This document shows positions 11,230 to 22,382 of a stretch of DNA of 64,000 nt, piece after piece. The position numbers were made by a program, and so were the translations under genes. The notes beneath the pieces are model-generated. The model saw nothing but the letters and a program-made list of their open reading frames with translations, did no database searches and was not told the DNA's origin. Position 1 is the stretch's first letter. Every line of letters begins with the position of its first letter. Source of the stretch: Taxillus chinensis (lineage: Eukaryota; Streptophyta; Magnoliopsida; Santalales; Loranthaceae); contig CM042092.1 in the NCBI GenBank assembly GCA_023512835.1, forward strand, positions 54,463,097 to 54,527,096. The letters run 5' to 3'.

Positions 11230-12190
11230 TGGTAGTTTTACAAAACTAGATGAATGTTCAAGCTACATACACTAAATGATAAAGATGTTATTTGGATTGT
11301 CATGTAGATGGATAGATCTTGCATGTTGTATAGTTGTGATAGTTACAATTGGGCCCCATTAGTTGGTCCCTAGGGGTGCTACGCATAAGCATCATTATAG
11401 GTTGAAAGACAAATTGGAGGGCTTCAGATTGTTCCAGCCTTATATGGGATGGGCGCATATGACATTATATATGGGATCCTAGGAGCAACAAAGACGATCT
11501 TTGATACGCATGAGGCTTGGACTGTCACTCGGAAAATCAAGGCCAATCTGCATCATTTACCGGTTTTGCCACGCTATAAAATTTGGAAAGAGAAGCTATT
11601 TCCTTTCCTAGATATTGATATACCCACTGCAGGTGATGAACCAATATCTCTTTATATAGAGCCCGCAGAAAAAGAGGTTGCTATAAAATTTTGCTCTGGA
11701 TCAGAGGATATGATATTTAGGGAATGTTCTACTTGGGGCGAGAACACCCGCATATTTTTCACAATTACTTCCTGCCTCTTATTTCTTCAATTATTGCCTT
11801 ATAGCTACCAATACAAGAATAAACGAATAGCCCTACAGAATAGGTCATTCCGTTATTAACAGCCTCCTACATATCAGGTTATATGCATTATATGATTATT
11901 TATTTATTATGTTGCTAAAACGAACTCCACCCTTTTTGCCGGTAATTAGACCCACTTTATCCATCTAAATATTTTGGATTTGGCTTAAGCTTCCTCCCCG
12001 AGCGACGCTGCTGCGTATCAGGCTACTCTTGATACAACCACGTGCTTACAACAAAAGAATGTAGCCTCACAGCAAGCAGTACATGAGCAGAAAACCAGAC
12101 AAAGAATGGTTGAGTATTTGGAATTGGAAGCTGCAACGATGCGGAAAAGAGAACCAAGGAGGCAGTCACTAGTTCAATTAATAAGTGTAA
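11230..12190 (+). pseudogene. possible continuation of Tat/Ogre-type ORF1
   Basis: A conceptual translation around 11330-11540 gives an N-W-A-P-L-V-G-P then G-A-rich block, followed by 'FDTHEAWTVTRKIK'. This is like the middle of Ogre-type ORF1, where a W-P-L-G motif is followed by an AW-TR motif. The longest open stretch is 11449-11859 (136 codons), with frameshifts before it. A downstream stretch at 12015-12180 is Q/R/E-rich ('KTRQRMVEYLELEA') and could be the coiled-coil C-terminus. Assignment rests on motif order only. An unrelated ORF is possible. Confidence 0.35.
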
Positions 12191-14112
12191 ACCCAACAAA
12201 AATATATTTAAGTTGAAGCAACCATAAATTTGAAATTTCTTTGTTAAGATTGTACACATTATCTGCATCCAATTGTTAATTTTATTCAATCCCCCCGGTT
12301 ATCATTGATCTTGAATATCGGGTAAGATATTAAAATACATCATTTTTTTCCTAATGACCACTTCAAATAGCATTGCCAGTTTTTTGTTTACAAAAAGTAA
12401 TTTTAATATAGATTACAATATTATTATCAATAAATTTGGTTTCAGTTTCACTATTAATATCAAATTCAATTAAATATATCTCTTAGATTAATAAATTTTC
12501 TTGTTATATTATGACGCAAATATAACATATAATAAAAATTTTAGATCAAAACTATTATAATCACTTAGCACTAATTATTGTATCATACTGACAATCGTAA
12601 ATAATATTTTGATTTTAGTATATCAACAAAAATAAAATGTTTGACCGTTATACTAGTAAATACCACAATTATTCTACTGAAAACATAAAACATAACACTA
12701 CAATCATTTAATAAGGATTATAATATAGAAAAATCAAGCATTGTTACAATTGATATAAGTGCTTCGCTAATTCTATTTCAAAGAAATTTAAGCAATATTA
12801 AACTTGTGAAATATATCTTATGAATTGGAGATAATTGCAACACTTTAAAGTTATTGGATAATTTACATGTAATTGTGAATTGAATGTATGAATTGATTGC
12901 AATATGTATGAAAATTTTATTATTTTAGAAGGACGCTAATCACCAAATAAATTAAATTTACAATTAATAATAATAAACAATATAAGAGATGCAAAATTCG
13001 AACTTTAAAGGGAGTTTCTAGCTATCATACAATCCTCGTTAACTATTCTATCATATTCAAATTCATAATTTAGAAATTGAGGCCGGAAGACTTCTCCTTG
13101 GAAGTTAGAGCTGCTAATGGAGATGCAGCTATTAGAAGCGTTGGAGTCAAGGACGTGTGAGGTTCACAGGTCTGTTGGTAATAAGTTATAAGTAAAAAAA
13201 TATAACCCTAAACTAATTAAATTATATATATGTGAAGACTGGTAAAATTAATAGTTTTTAAAAATTGACAGTATTATAATTAATGTGAAATTTAAATTTC
13301 AAAAAAAAAACTGATATAATCATAGAAATATATATCTAATTTAATCGGTAAATTAAATTATATATTAGGTAAGTTATTTTTAAATTAGTAGATTATTTAA
13401 TATTTAACATATTAAAATAAATTACTAGATAATTTAATTAATACACTATTTAAAGTAGATAAATTATTATAAATAAATAAACATCCGATTTAATTAGTAA
13501 ACTATTTAAAGTGAATAAATTATTTAAAAATTTAGAAGTTAATTTAATTGATAGATCATTTATTTTTAAAACTACAAAATATCAATTAATTTAAAATTTA
13601 TAAAATAAATATAAAATTGGAAGCAAAATAACGAGAACATTTTTTGTTCCACCCCGTAAATTCATTTTATATGTAAAATAAAGTGTTTATATCCAAATCC
13701 GACATTCCCTTTCCTCCCTTTCAAAAAAGTGAAGAACAATAATAAAAAATAAAAGCTCGAAATACTCTCTTTTAATTTTAAGTAAGATTTCTGATGCATA
13801 AGTCTATTATTCAATAATATTATTGTATTAATTAATCAATCTTTACCGAATAGTATTGTAGTTTTAATTATCCTAAAAACTCTATACTTTTTTGTACCGC
13901 ATGTGATCTACCAAACACAGTTTACAATAAAATATCAAAAGGCCCCCTTGTGGGTCTCCAGTCTCCTACCAAAGCGAAAGCATCAAGTTCAAAATCATTC
14001 TTATGGCAAATTTTTTTCCCAGTCTCACGGATCCTTCTTTTCTTTACGTGAATGTGTCGCTCTTGAATGTTTGGTTCTTACGGCTGTGGGCCTGTGGTTG
14101 TGCGTGCTCTTT
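12191..14112. other. AT-rich region, no gene
   Basis: Strongly AT-rich with poly-A and poly-T runs. No coding signal beyond short chance ORFs (for example 13903-14121), and no TSD-flanked element was identified. Confidence 0.5.
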
Positions 14113-15119
14113 ATTATTTAATTATGTTAGATGTTTTATTGATAAAGTGAGTTTAGAAAATATAATTTTTAAGATTTTCTGTTAAACTGATTCTTCAAAC
14201 TGAAAAAAATAAAGTCTATTATTTTAATTGTTAAATTTGAAGGAACAATACTTATCATGTTAACTTGTTTTTGCTTAAAATAAAGAGAATAAAAAGTGAT
14301 GTTTTAAAATATTTTTGTTAAATTAACACTTTAAACTAATAAAAAAATAATTTGAGGCTGCAGTGGATCATCTAAGAGCATTCAATATAAATTTTCTTCT
14401 AAAATTAGTTATTTAAAATAACTAAATGCAATATTTTTTATTTTAATAACTTATTTTTTAAAAAGTTTACATTTTTTATCTTTCTATTTTAACCATTTAT
14501 TAATTAAAATATTCTTTTAAAATACTTTTTATTCTTGTAAATTAAAAGGTAAATGTGATGAGGAAAAACAAAAACAAAATTAAAGTGATAAGATAAAATA
14601 TAATACTTTAATAAATAGGAAGTAAATAATATTAGGTTAAATTTGTAGAAGTAGTGTTATTTATGTTAAATGTTTTGTTAAAATAGAGAATTCAAAAAGT
14701 ATAATTTTCTAAATTTTGTATAGAATTCACTCTTCAAAGTAAAAAAAAACATATATAAAGTGAGTAGTATATGCTTTAATTATTAAATTTGAATGAACAA
14801 TATTCACAATATTAATTTTTTGTTAAAATTAAAAGATTGAGAAGTAATATTTTAAATATTTTTATTAAATTAACTCTTTAAATTAACAAAAAATTATTTT
14901 GCTTTTCCTCTAAAATTGGCACTTCAAACTAACCAAATATACCTCTTGTTTTTTATTTTAACACCCTACTTTAAAAAAAAAATCAGTCTCTCTTTAATTT
15001 AATCATTTATCAATTAAAATATTTTTTCTTTTAAATTAAATACTAAATGTGATGAGAGAAACAAAATCAAAAAGTAAATGTAATACGATAAGATATAATA
15101 TTTTAGTACATAGAAAGTG
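14113..15119. repeat. diverged tandem duplication, period about 545 bp
   Basis: Unit 1 (about 14113-14655) and unit 2 (about 14659 onward) share an ordered series of blocks: 'TTATGTTAGATGTTTT'/'TTATGTTAAATGTTTT', 'ATTCTTCAAACTGAAAAAA'/'CACTCTTCAAAGTAAAAAA', 'GTTAAATTTGAAGGAACAAT'/'ATTAAATTTGAATGAACAAT', and 'AATGTGATGAGGAAAAACA'/'AATGTGATGAGAGAAACA'. Unit 2 is interrupted at 15124 by the copia solo LTR and its tail continues after 29911. Confidence 0.75.
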
Positions 15120-16236
15120 AATAATGTTGGAAATATACGATTTGATGAAGCTGCCAAAATACAATCTAAGTCTGAAGACTCGAAGATCCAAAGGTTGCAG
15201 GGTCAAAGAGTCGAAGTTCGTAGCAGTAGAACTGTCACGGGACATATTGGCAAGAGGCTCGTAGACTCGTAGGGTCTAGAGACTCGAAGCAAAATTGTGA
15301 CAGAAATCATTGCGACTTGTAGATCTAGGGTCAAAGGTCGTAAAGTCGAAGTGCGTGAAAGAGTGAGTTACTACAAGCGTGAATAAATTCAGAGACTCGT
15401 AAACTCGAAGAATTCTAAAAAATAGTAACCAACTTTGAGTGACGTGAAGACTCGAAGCCCGTAGAATTATAGAGTCCCTAAGAGCGCCTAAGACAATTAA
15501 CAGAACGTAAAGTAGACTCGTAGACTCCAGGGTCGTAGAATCGAAGCCTTAGAACACTATTAAGAAAACAGGACTCGCAGACTCGTAGGTCGAAGGTCGA
15601 AGAGTCAATGCGTTTAAGACTGGCAAATAAAATTGCAACTATAACTCAAAGGCTCGTAGAGTCGTAGACTCAAGGGTCGCAGAAATAGATACAGTTAATC
15701 TACAGAAATTGTCAGATGTCACAGGCTCGGAGATCTTGAAAGCTAAGAGTTATAGCTGAAGGGTCGAAGCCTTAGAGTCAAAGACTCGAAGAATATGGAG
15801 ACTCAATTTATGAGTAACTGGAATTTCTAAGGAATCAAAGCCTAAGACTCGAAGAGTCGAAGAGGCTCTTAGTCAAGTAAAGTAAACTGAGAGATCCAAT
15901 GGTCGTAGACCTGCAGAGCTAGGGTCATTGATTCACAGCTATATTAATGTAAGACTCGCAAAATTTTTAGCTATTTAAGTTATTCCTTAAAGAGTAATAA
16001 TAATAAAATAATAATAATGTTATTGTTAACAATAGTTAGAAAGGATATTTTAGATATTATCACGATAAAAATAAGCACCCAATATAGTCATTCAAATAGC
16101 ATGTGACTAGTAAGTAGTCGTTAGAATAGTAACTAGCCATTATAAATAGTATCCGTTTGGACTTCCATAAATAGGTATGAGCATGAGATTTTATTTATAA
16201 GAGATTATAGAAGTAAGAAGAAGAATAATAAGAGTT

Positions 16237-16521
16237 ATGGCATCAAGTTCTCAAGTACCGCCATCCGAGAATAGTGTACGAGATGAAGATCAGCGAGCAA
16301 TACGACTTGAAGTTACAAAGCTATGCTTTGCTGTAGATGAGCTAAATGCTCGTGTCCAATGGCTGCAATATAATGCGACGAGACACGGGGAGAAGTTTGA
16401 GGTTATTCGTGCGACAACCACGACAATGTTAGCCGAAGGGTTGTGCAGCTCTGCTGCCGAAGCACAACACGTCCTACGCACATACGCTAATACAATTCAA
16501 GAAATTTTACGAAGACCATAG
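16237..16521 (+). CDS. 94-aa ORF inside solo LTR, function unknown
   Basis: I do not recognise this protein. It is the longest balanced-composition ORF in the 3.5-kb LTR. It opens MASSSQVPPSEN and continues with a charged, helix-compatible region including 'VDELNARVQWLQYNA' and 'AAEAQHVLRTYANTIQEI', which could form a short coiled coil. A TATA-like TTTATTTATAAG lies about 50 bp upstream (near 16190). Base composition (near 50% GC) contrasts with the very AT-rich LTR around it, which favours a real or recently real coding sequence over chance. It could be a captured host exon, a regulatory ORF of the element, or a chance ORF. Confidence 0.4.
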   Translation: MASSSQVPPSENSVRDEDQRAIRLEVTKLCFAVDELNARVQWLQYNATRHGEKFEVIRATTTTMLAEGLCSSAAEAQHVLRTYANTIQEILRRP

Positions 16522-17572
16522 AATATGATATTAATGTTTATATTTAGGTTTATAATATTTTATGCTATAATATTATCTTACTTTATTGTTTATTAATTAT
16601 GCAATTATATTATTTTATCCGCGTAAATATTAAATACGTTATAAAAAATAAAATAATTTCTTATATGTCATAAAACGTTTAGATGCTATATATTATGTCA
16701 TTTAGTTTCTTAAACCAAATTACTATGGGTAAGTAAGTATTACAAGCCTTAACTTTACCAAAAGTATAAAACATAGGTAAGGCCCAAAAATTTGAATGAG
16801 GAAGATTCTGGAGGTCCCATTGAAAAATCTATAACTTGAATTATACAGATCCAATTGATATGAAACCAAAGCCCATTTGTTCATTTATGACTTAGCTAAA
16901 ACGTGTAGAAATTTCAGAATTTAATATAAAGTCAATCAATTCCAGAAGTTAAAATACTACACATAGGTTCAGTATGAACGGGTAAACATTTTAGTATGAC
17001 TTTAAAATTCAATAACTTTTGTTATACATATTTAAAAATTATAAAATTGATACCCATTTGTAGATATTTGAGTTAGTAATGCAATATAATTGGACATTTG
17101 TCAAAAACTACAAAATTAAAAACGTTATAATTGAATTAGTAGGGAGTACACCAATGTGGACTTTTGATGCCAAAGGAACCTCCTAAGTTTAAAAGTCTTA
17201 AAACATTTTTTAATGGTAGGAGGAGATAATCACGTTTTTAATAAGAGATAATATGAGGAAAATAAAGTATTATATATTTTTTAAATAATTTAATTTAATA
17301 CCAAAGTCAAATTCGTACACTATTTTTCACACTATTACACCTACCATCATTGCCTATATAAGGAGTGTCTTGTCTCTCCTCTTAAGCACAAATCCCTCAA
17401 GCCACACCACGAAATTCCCTCTAAAAACACTCCCTTAAGCCCTCTTAACACCCCAAATACTCTACTCAAATCCTCTTTTGCTTTTAGTACTTACCAAGCG
17501 TCGAAGTTCTACGAAAGGTAATACTTAAGATTTTGAAATTTTGAAGTCACTTCTTATTTATTATGTAGATCC

Positions 17573-17725
17573 ATATGGTTGGTTTTACCACCTCATATAT
17601 ACTATATTCATGGTTGGTTTTACCACCTCATATATATTACTTACATAGTTGTTTTAACCACCTCACATATGTTATTTATATGGTTGATTATATCACCTCG
17701 TATATACATGCATGGTTGGCATTGC
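17573..17725 (+). repeat. 35-bp tandem repeat, about 4.5 copies
   Basis: Units begin ATGGTTGGTTTTACCACCTC (17575, 17610), then diverge (17645, 17680, 17710). They lie in the LTR just after a TATATAAGG box near 17355 and a CT/CA-rich leader-like stretch. The 67-codon ORF here is produced by the repeat. Confidence 0.75.
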
Positions 17726-18350
17726 CACTTTATTTTAAAATATGTTATTCCATCATAGCATTTTTATTATATAGTTAAAGTAAAAATATGAGAATATTGA
17801 TTTAATGTTTCTTTTATTTTTACGGTTCTAAATAGCGGAGGATCGTAAGGAACAACTTTGATAATGAATTCCCCCGACAATCGCCCTTTTTTCTTCCGCA
17901 ACCCCAATTGTTAATGCTTCAACCTCACAGCTATCTCCATCCTTATCTCCTTTAGATCTTCCCTTTAGACCCATGTCTAATATACCCTCATGGTTAAGGT
18001 GGAAGACACGTAGGAAAAATAAGCTTATCGAACGTCTTTTCCGTTCACCCAATACAAGAAGTAAATCTTATTCAAAAACTCTCAAGGCATATAACATAGT
18101 TATTGCACAACTCAAGGCTTATGATGCATGGGATTGAAATAGGAGATGGAACAGCAATAGAAGTGAAACCCAAATTAATATTCAACCCCACAAGCACGGT
18201 ATGCCTATTAAAAGATATAAGTGAAAGTATGATATATATATATATATATATAAAGGAGATATGTGTGATATTGAACTTTTCAAGCATTAATGCTAATTTA
18301 GTGTTTTGATATTTTTTAAGGTTTAGAACGCGGAGAACGACAAGCGGATT

Positions 18351-18515
18351 GTAAGGGTTTTTCTCATTCCCTTTTTCTTTTTCATTATAGTTTATATTTT
18401 GTAAGGGTTTTTCTCATCCCTTTTTTCTTTTTCATTATAGTCTATATTTTGTAAGGGTTTTTCTCATCCCCTTTTTTCTTTTTCATTATAGTCTATATTT
18501 TGTAAGGGTTTTTCT
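18351..18515 (+). repeat. 50-bp tandem repeat, about 3.3 copies
   Basis: Units start GTAAGGGTTTTTCTC at 18351, 18401, 18451 and 18502. Each has a polypyrimidine stretch and TTCATTATAG. The GTAAG...polypyrimidine...TAG layout resembles repeated splice donor and acceptor pairs, though this is only a resemblance. Confidence 0.8.
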
Positions 18516-20801
18516 CTTCTTTAGTCTCCCTTTTCTCTTTCTCTTTATCTTGTTTTATTTGAAAATATTATTGTAAGAGTTTCATGTTTCTTATTCTTCT
18601 AATTCCATTTTATTGTTGAGAAGATTAGATTAGTCTCTTTTTAATCTCTCTCTTGATAATCTATGTTATTGATTGGGGTAGATAACCATTTTGATATTCG
18701 TGGTTATCCTTGTTAACCTTGAAGATTTTATTGGAATTCTATGATATACCTCATGTTATGTATGCTAAAATTGTTCTAACCTCTTATGTTTGGACAAAGT
18801 AAGTTTATGATGGGTGGTTCCAGAAAGACCTCCAATGCATTGGGTAAAGAACATCACTGGAGAGTGTCAATCCAGCTGATAATATGTTATGTTATGATAC
18901 GGTATCTGGGTGGTTAACCTAGGTCATGATGTTATGATACGATGTCTAAACATAATCTTCCATGTTATGATTTCCTTGTGAAATGTTGATCATGTATGAT
19001 GTGCAAATATTATATGGTATTTCCTATGTTCGATATCTTAATGATTTTCCTTACCCACTTATGTTTACCCTTACTGGGCTATTTGAGCTCACTCTTTTTA
19101 TGATTTCTTTTCCAACCCCAGGTAATTAAGGGTTGGAGAAACTAGGATAAGGAGTCGAGAAGTGCTTGGAAATAAAGTTGTGTGAAATTTTAAAGATTTA
19201 TTAAGTTGTTTGCTCGTGTGCTTTGTTATGTAATAATGGGTTATGGATACTTATTCTCTAAACCCCTAAACCTTAAAGATCTTGGATTGAAATTTGTAAT
19301 AATGAATGGTTTGTTTGATTAAATAAGTAATAGTTTGAAATTGATATAAAATTTGTATATTTAATTTCCGCTAACGCACCCGGTTTGGAGGTTCAAATTT
19401 GGGGGCGTTACAATTAATAGGTAGGTTAAGTGCACTACGAAGAAGTCACTCTAAGAGCTATTAGGAGAGCCGCAAATTCGTAGAGTCATAGACTCGCAGA
19501 GTCGTAGCCTTCAGTTAATTGAGTGACGCAAACGAACTAATCTAACCTGAACTCTAGCCTTGAAGACTCGAAGATATATGAGTCGTAGACTCACAGAAAT
19601 CAACGTAGTAAAGCCTGAAGCCAACTTCTGCAACTTCTATAGGCTGTACTCTAAATCTTCGAGTCCTCTAAGTATACTAACTTAGCGATATCGTCAATTA
19701 GGGTTTGTACAGTAAGCCTGCGCTGTTCTCAGCAGTTGAGCGCATTTAATGTCGCATTAATTTCTTCCAACCACCATTCACGGATGAACGGCCAAGATCG
19801 ACTGCATGCAAATACGTAGTATGGGCATCTGATCTACAAATCAGAGCAGATCAACCCATCCCCTGACATCCCACATTTTCAGTAGCGGGAAGTCAGTCTG
19901 TCGAGATGGACAGCAAGGCACACAACACTTTAACCTTAAAATATATTTTTCTCACATACTAAACGACAAAAACAGGAGTTTAACCTCTCTCTCTTTGAAA
20001 GCGTGGAATACACAAAACACTAGATAAAGGATTCTGACACACATTAAGATAATAATCTTTTGCAGAATTGAACGCAAGAGTTCCAACGTAAGAGAGAGAG
20101 ACTCTGAGAGAAAGAACTTTGATGTACTGTGTGCCGCGTTGACCTAGAACAAGAACAAGCCTGTTGATTAATCACTAACTCTTGTTCATCGAAAATCCAG
20201 CACGATCATCGAGTCCAATCTCAGTGTTGTTTTCCACAATCCAAACTCTCATAGTTCATTCCTGTTATATCTGAGATCTGTTTAGCCAAGAGCATTTACT
20301 CCCATCTCAGATTTGTCTGATAGTTCATTATGACTCACATTATCACTCACATTACTACTATCTTCTTCTCCATAAATACTTCTATCATGGTTGTTGGACC
20401 CCATTTTGTCCGGATTGGACGTACATATTCATTTCCAGCTTTATATCATTCCATATCTGTCATTCACTTTGTATTAATAAATAAAAAGGCGTAATCGTTA
20501 ATTTAAAGGGCGCGACGTTAAAAAAACAAAACAAAAAAAAGAGTCCAAAACAAAACCAAAAAAAAAAAAAAAAAAAAACAAAACAAAACAAAAAAAACAA
20601 CAAAAAAACAAAAAGAAAAAAAGGAAAATTAAAAAAAAAATTAAAAAAAAATCATTTTTTAGGACCAGATGTGCGTCTACTCTTTTTCAAACAACATTTT
20701 CTGCACCAAAATAAAACAAAACCAATGGTCATGGCACTGTTCCAACGGTCACGACACTATTTTCAATGGCTATATTCTCCACCAACGGCCACTTCTCTAC
20801 C

Positions 20802-20810
20802 CTATAAATA
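20802..20810 (+). promoter_or_regulatory. first TATA box in Tat LTR
   Basis: CTATAAATA lies about 100 bp upstream of the ATG at 20910. It is followed by a CT-rich leader (TCCTTCACTCACAC, then CTCTTCTTCAATTCTCC) typical of plant mRNA 5' ends. The same arrangement is kept in the 3' LTR (28293-28301). It could drive the small ORF. Confidence 0.55.
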
Positions 20811-20909
20811 CACCCTCATTCCTCTCCTTCACTCACACAATTTCCACTCTACCACTCTTCAAACTCTCTTCTTCAATTCTCCACGTTTTTTGCCTCCTCT
20901 TCTGCGAAA

Positions 20910-21059
20910 ATGGCTGACTGGGCGAAGTGCGTGCTAACGGTGCTAGTGCTGGCATGTACTATTGTGTATCCTATGCTGGGCGGCGCTTTCATACCCCTCC
21001 TTGCTTTCATCATCCTCTTGTATGTAATGGCAATGGCCACAGGATATATTTTAGGTTGA
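20910..21059 (+). CDS. 49-aa membrane protein ORF inside 5' LTR (DUF3339-like)
   Basis: The predicted protein begins MADWAKCVLTVLVLAC, has a Pro/Gly-containing turn, then a second hydrophobic segment 'FIPLLAFIILLYVMAMA', and ends GYILG. Two membrane helices are likely. Plant DUF3339 proteins are about 68-70 aa, also start MADW followed by a Val/Leu-rich helix, and end with a second helix and a Tyr/Gly tail. I infer a shortened relative, but did not test this. The start is fixed by a TATA box and CT-rich leader upstream, and a stop TGA at 21057. The copy in the 3' LTR is intact and differs at 7 of 150 bases (4 silent, 3 replacement). It could have been captured from a host gene together with its promoter. 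Confidence 0.5.
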   Translation: MADWAKCVLTVLVLACTIVYPMLGGAFIPLLAFIILLYVMAMATGYILG

Positions 21060-21408
21060 ATCATGTAATATCTCCACCACGGAGTGCTAAATAAATTACA
21101 GTTTGCATGTTTATGTTATACGTGTGTATATATACATATATATATATATATATGTTAAATAAATATATAAATAAATAAATAAAACTGTCCCAACGATAAG
21201 TCGCGGTCGACATAGGATTCAAAAAAAAAAACATGAATAGTACTTAGGGTATTGTTCATGTCACTATTCGTGAATAGTATCCGGGGTTACTGTTTCATGA
21301 ACAGTACCCGCACCCCTTATTTGACTTCTTAATAATAATAATCATAAAAAGAAAAAAAATGAAAATCCCACATTGGAGGTTTTACAAAATTTTCTCTTCC
21401 ATGACTTC

Positions 21409-21416
21409 TATATAAA
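21409..21416 (+). promoter_or_regulatory. second TATA box in Tat LTR (likely element promoter)
   Basis: TATATAAA is followed by GGGGTCC and a CT-rich stretch, and lies about 970 bp before the LTR end. The 3' LTR has the same box at 28887-28894. This is the more probable start of the element's own genomic RNA, separate from the upstream box that precedes the small ORF. Confidence 0.5.
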
Positions 21417-22382
21417 GGGGTCCTCTCCCCCTTCTACAAACACACTAATACCATCAAATACACATAACTCTAAAAAAAAGAGTAGAGTGTAAAATTAATT
21501 GCGGTTCTAAAAAAGAACTGTGGTTACAGCCAAATTAATCTTTTTCTTTCTTTTGCAGAAAAAGGAGGCATTCGGGAGAAGGGCGCCTTTGGTCCACGAT
21601 ATTCCAGGTTTTTATTTCTTTCCTTCTTTAGTTTTAATTATTATTTTGTTTAGTAAATTAGTAGTTAGTTTGTAATTAAATTTAGCATAATTAGTATAAT
21701 TTTAATTAGTTAAATTTAACATATTTAGTTAATTAGTTTTTTAATTTTAGCATAATTAGTATAATTAAATTAACATAATTAGTTAGTTAATTTTTAATAA
21801 TAATTTTATAATTAAACTTTTCAAATTTCAACATGTAAATATTAATTAAGTCCGGTAATTAATTAATTAGCGCATAATGAATTAAATAACATTACTACTT
21901 AGATAAATTAGTAATTAACTTTTATAATTAATTTCCATATTTACAATTTAGTAAATAATTAGACTAATTTAAATAATTAGTAATTAGATTATGATAATTA
22001 AATTTAATTTTTAACTTTTAATTTAATAATTAACGCGTGAGTAGTAATTTAACCTTTTAATTAATTGATTAACATGTAACGAATTAAAATAACATTTTTA
22101 TAATTAGATAATTAATATGTAATTAGTACTTAGATTCACATGTGATTTTTTAAATAAAATAAATAGAAACTTCCTCCTCCTAAGATAGGTACCGAAAGGG
22201 CATTGTAGGGGTACTAAAACCTTCCCTACACGTAACCAACTCCCGAACCCACATCTGGTAACGTAGACCACATTTAAACTACTCAAGGTAGAGGGTATCC
22301 AACTGTACCCCAAAAATAGTTGGTGGCGACTCTGTACAATCTCATCATTTGGTTGCGGCCCAGACGAAAACCGGTGATGAGA

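Larger units (their letters stand above)
15948..19412 (+). mobile_element. 3.5-kb solo LTR, Ty3/gypsy type, TSD ATTAA
   Basis: This starts TGTAAGACTCGC and ends GGGGGCGTTACA, with perfect ATTAA repeats outside (15943-15947 and 19413-19417). The termini are of the TGTAA...GTTACA kind common in plant gypsy LTRs. No second LTR, primer site, polypurine tract or pol is visible, so it reads as a large solo LTR. Inside are a 94-codon ORF (16237-16521), a TATA-containing promoter-like stretch near 17355, a 35-bp tandem array (17573-17725) and a 50-bp tandem array (18351-18515). Confidence 0.82.
20392..22382 (+). repeat. 5' LTR of Tat-type element
   Basis: Starts TGTTGGACCCC and ends near CCGGTGATGAGA; the terminal CA has become GA compared with the 3' copy. 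In order it holds an A-rich block (20520-20650), a TATA box with a downstream small ORF (20802-21059), a (TA)n stretch near 21130, GAATAGTAC/GAACAGTAC hairpin-forming repeats (21235-21310), a second TATA box (21409), a long AATTA-rich stretch and the Tat-typical 'GTTGGTGGCGACTC' near the end. A 'GCTGGGGACA' sequence directly follows, a candidate primer site I could not assign to a tRNA. Confidence 0.85.

Noticed and set aside
18351..18515. CRISPR-like array
   Set aside because: Direct tandem repeats without unique spacers, in a eukaryotic LTR.
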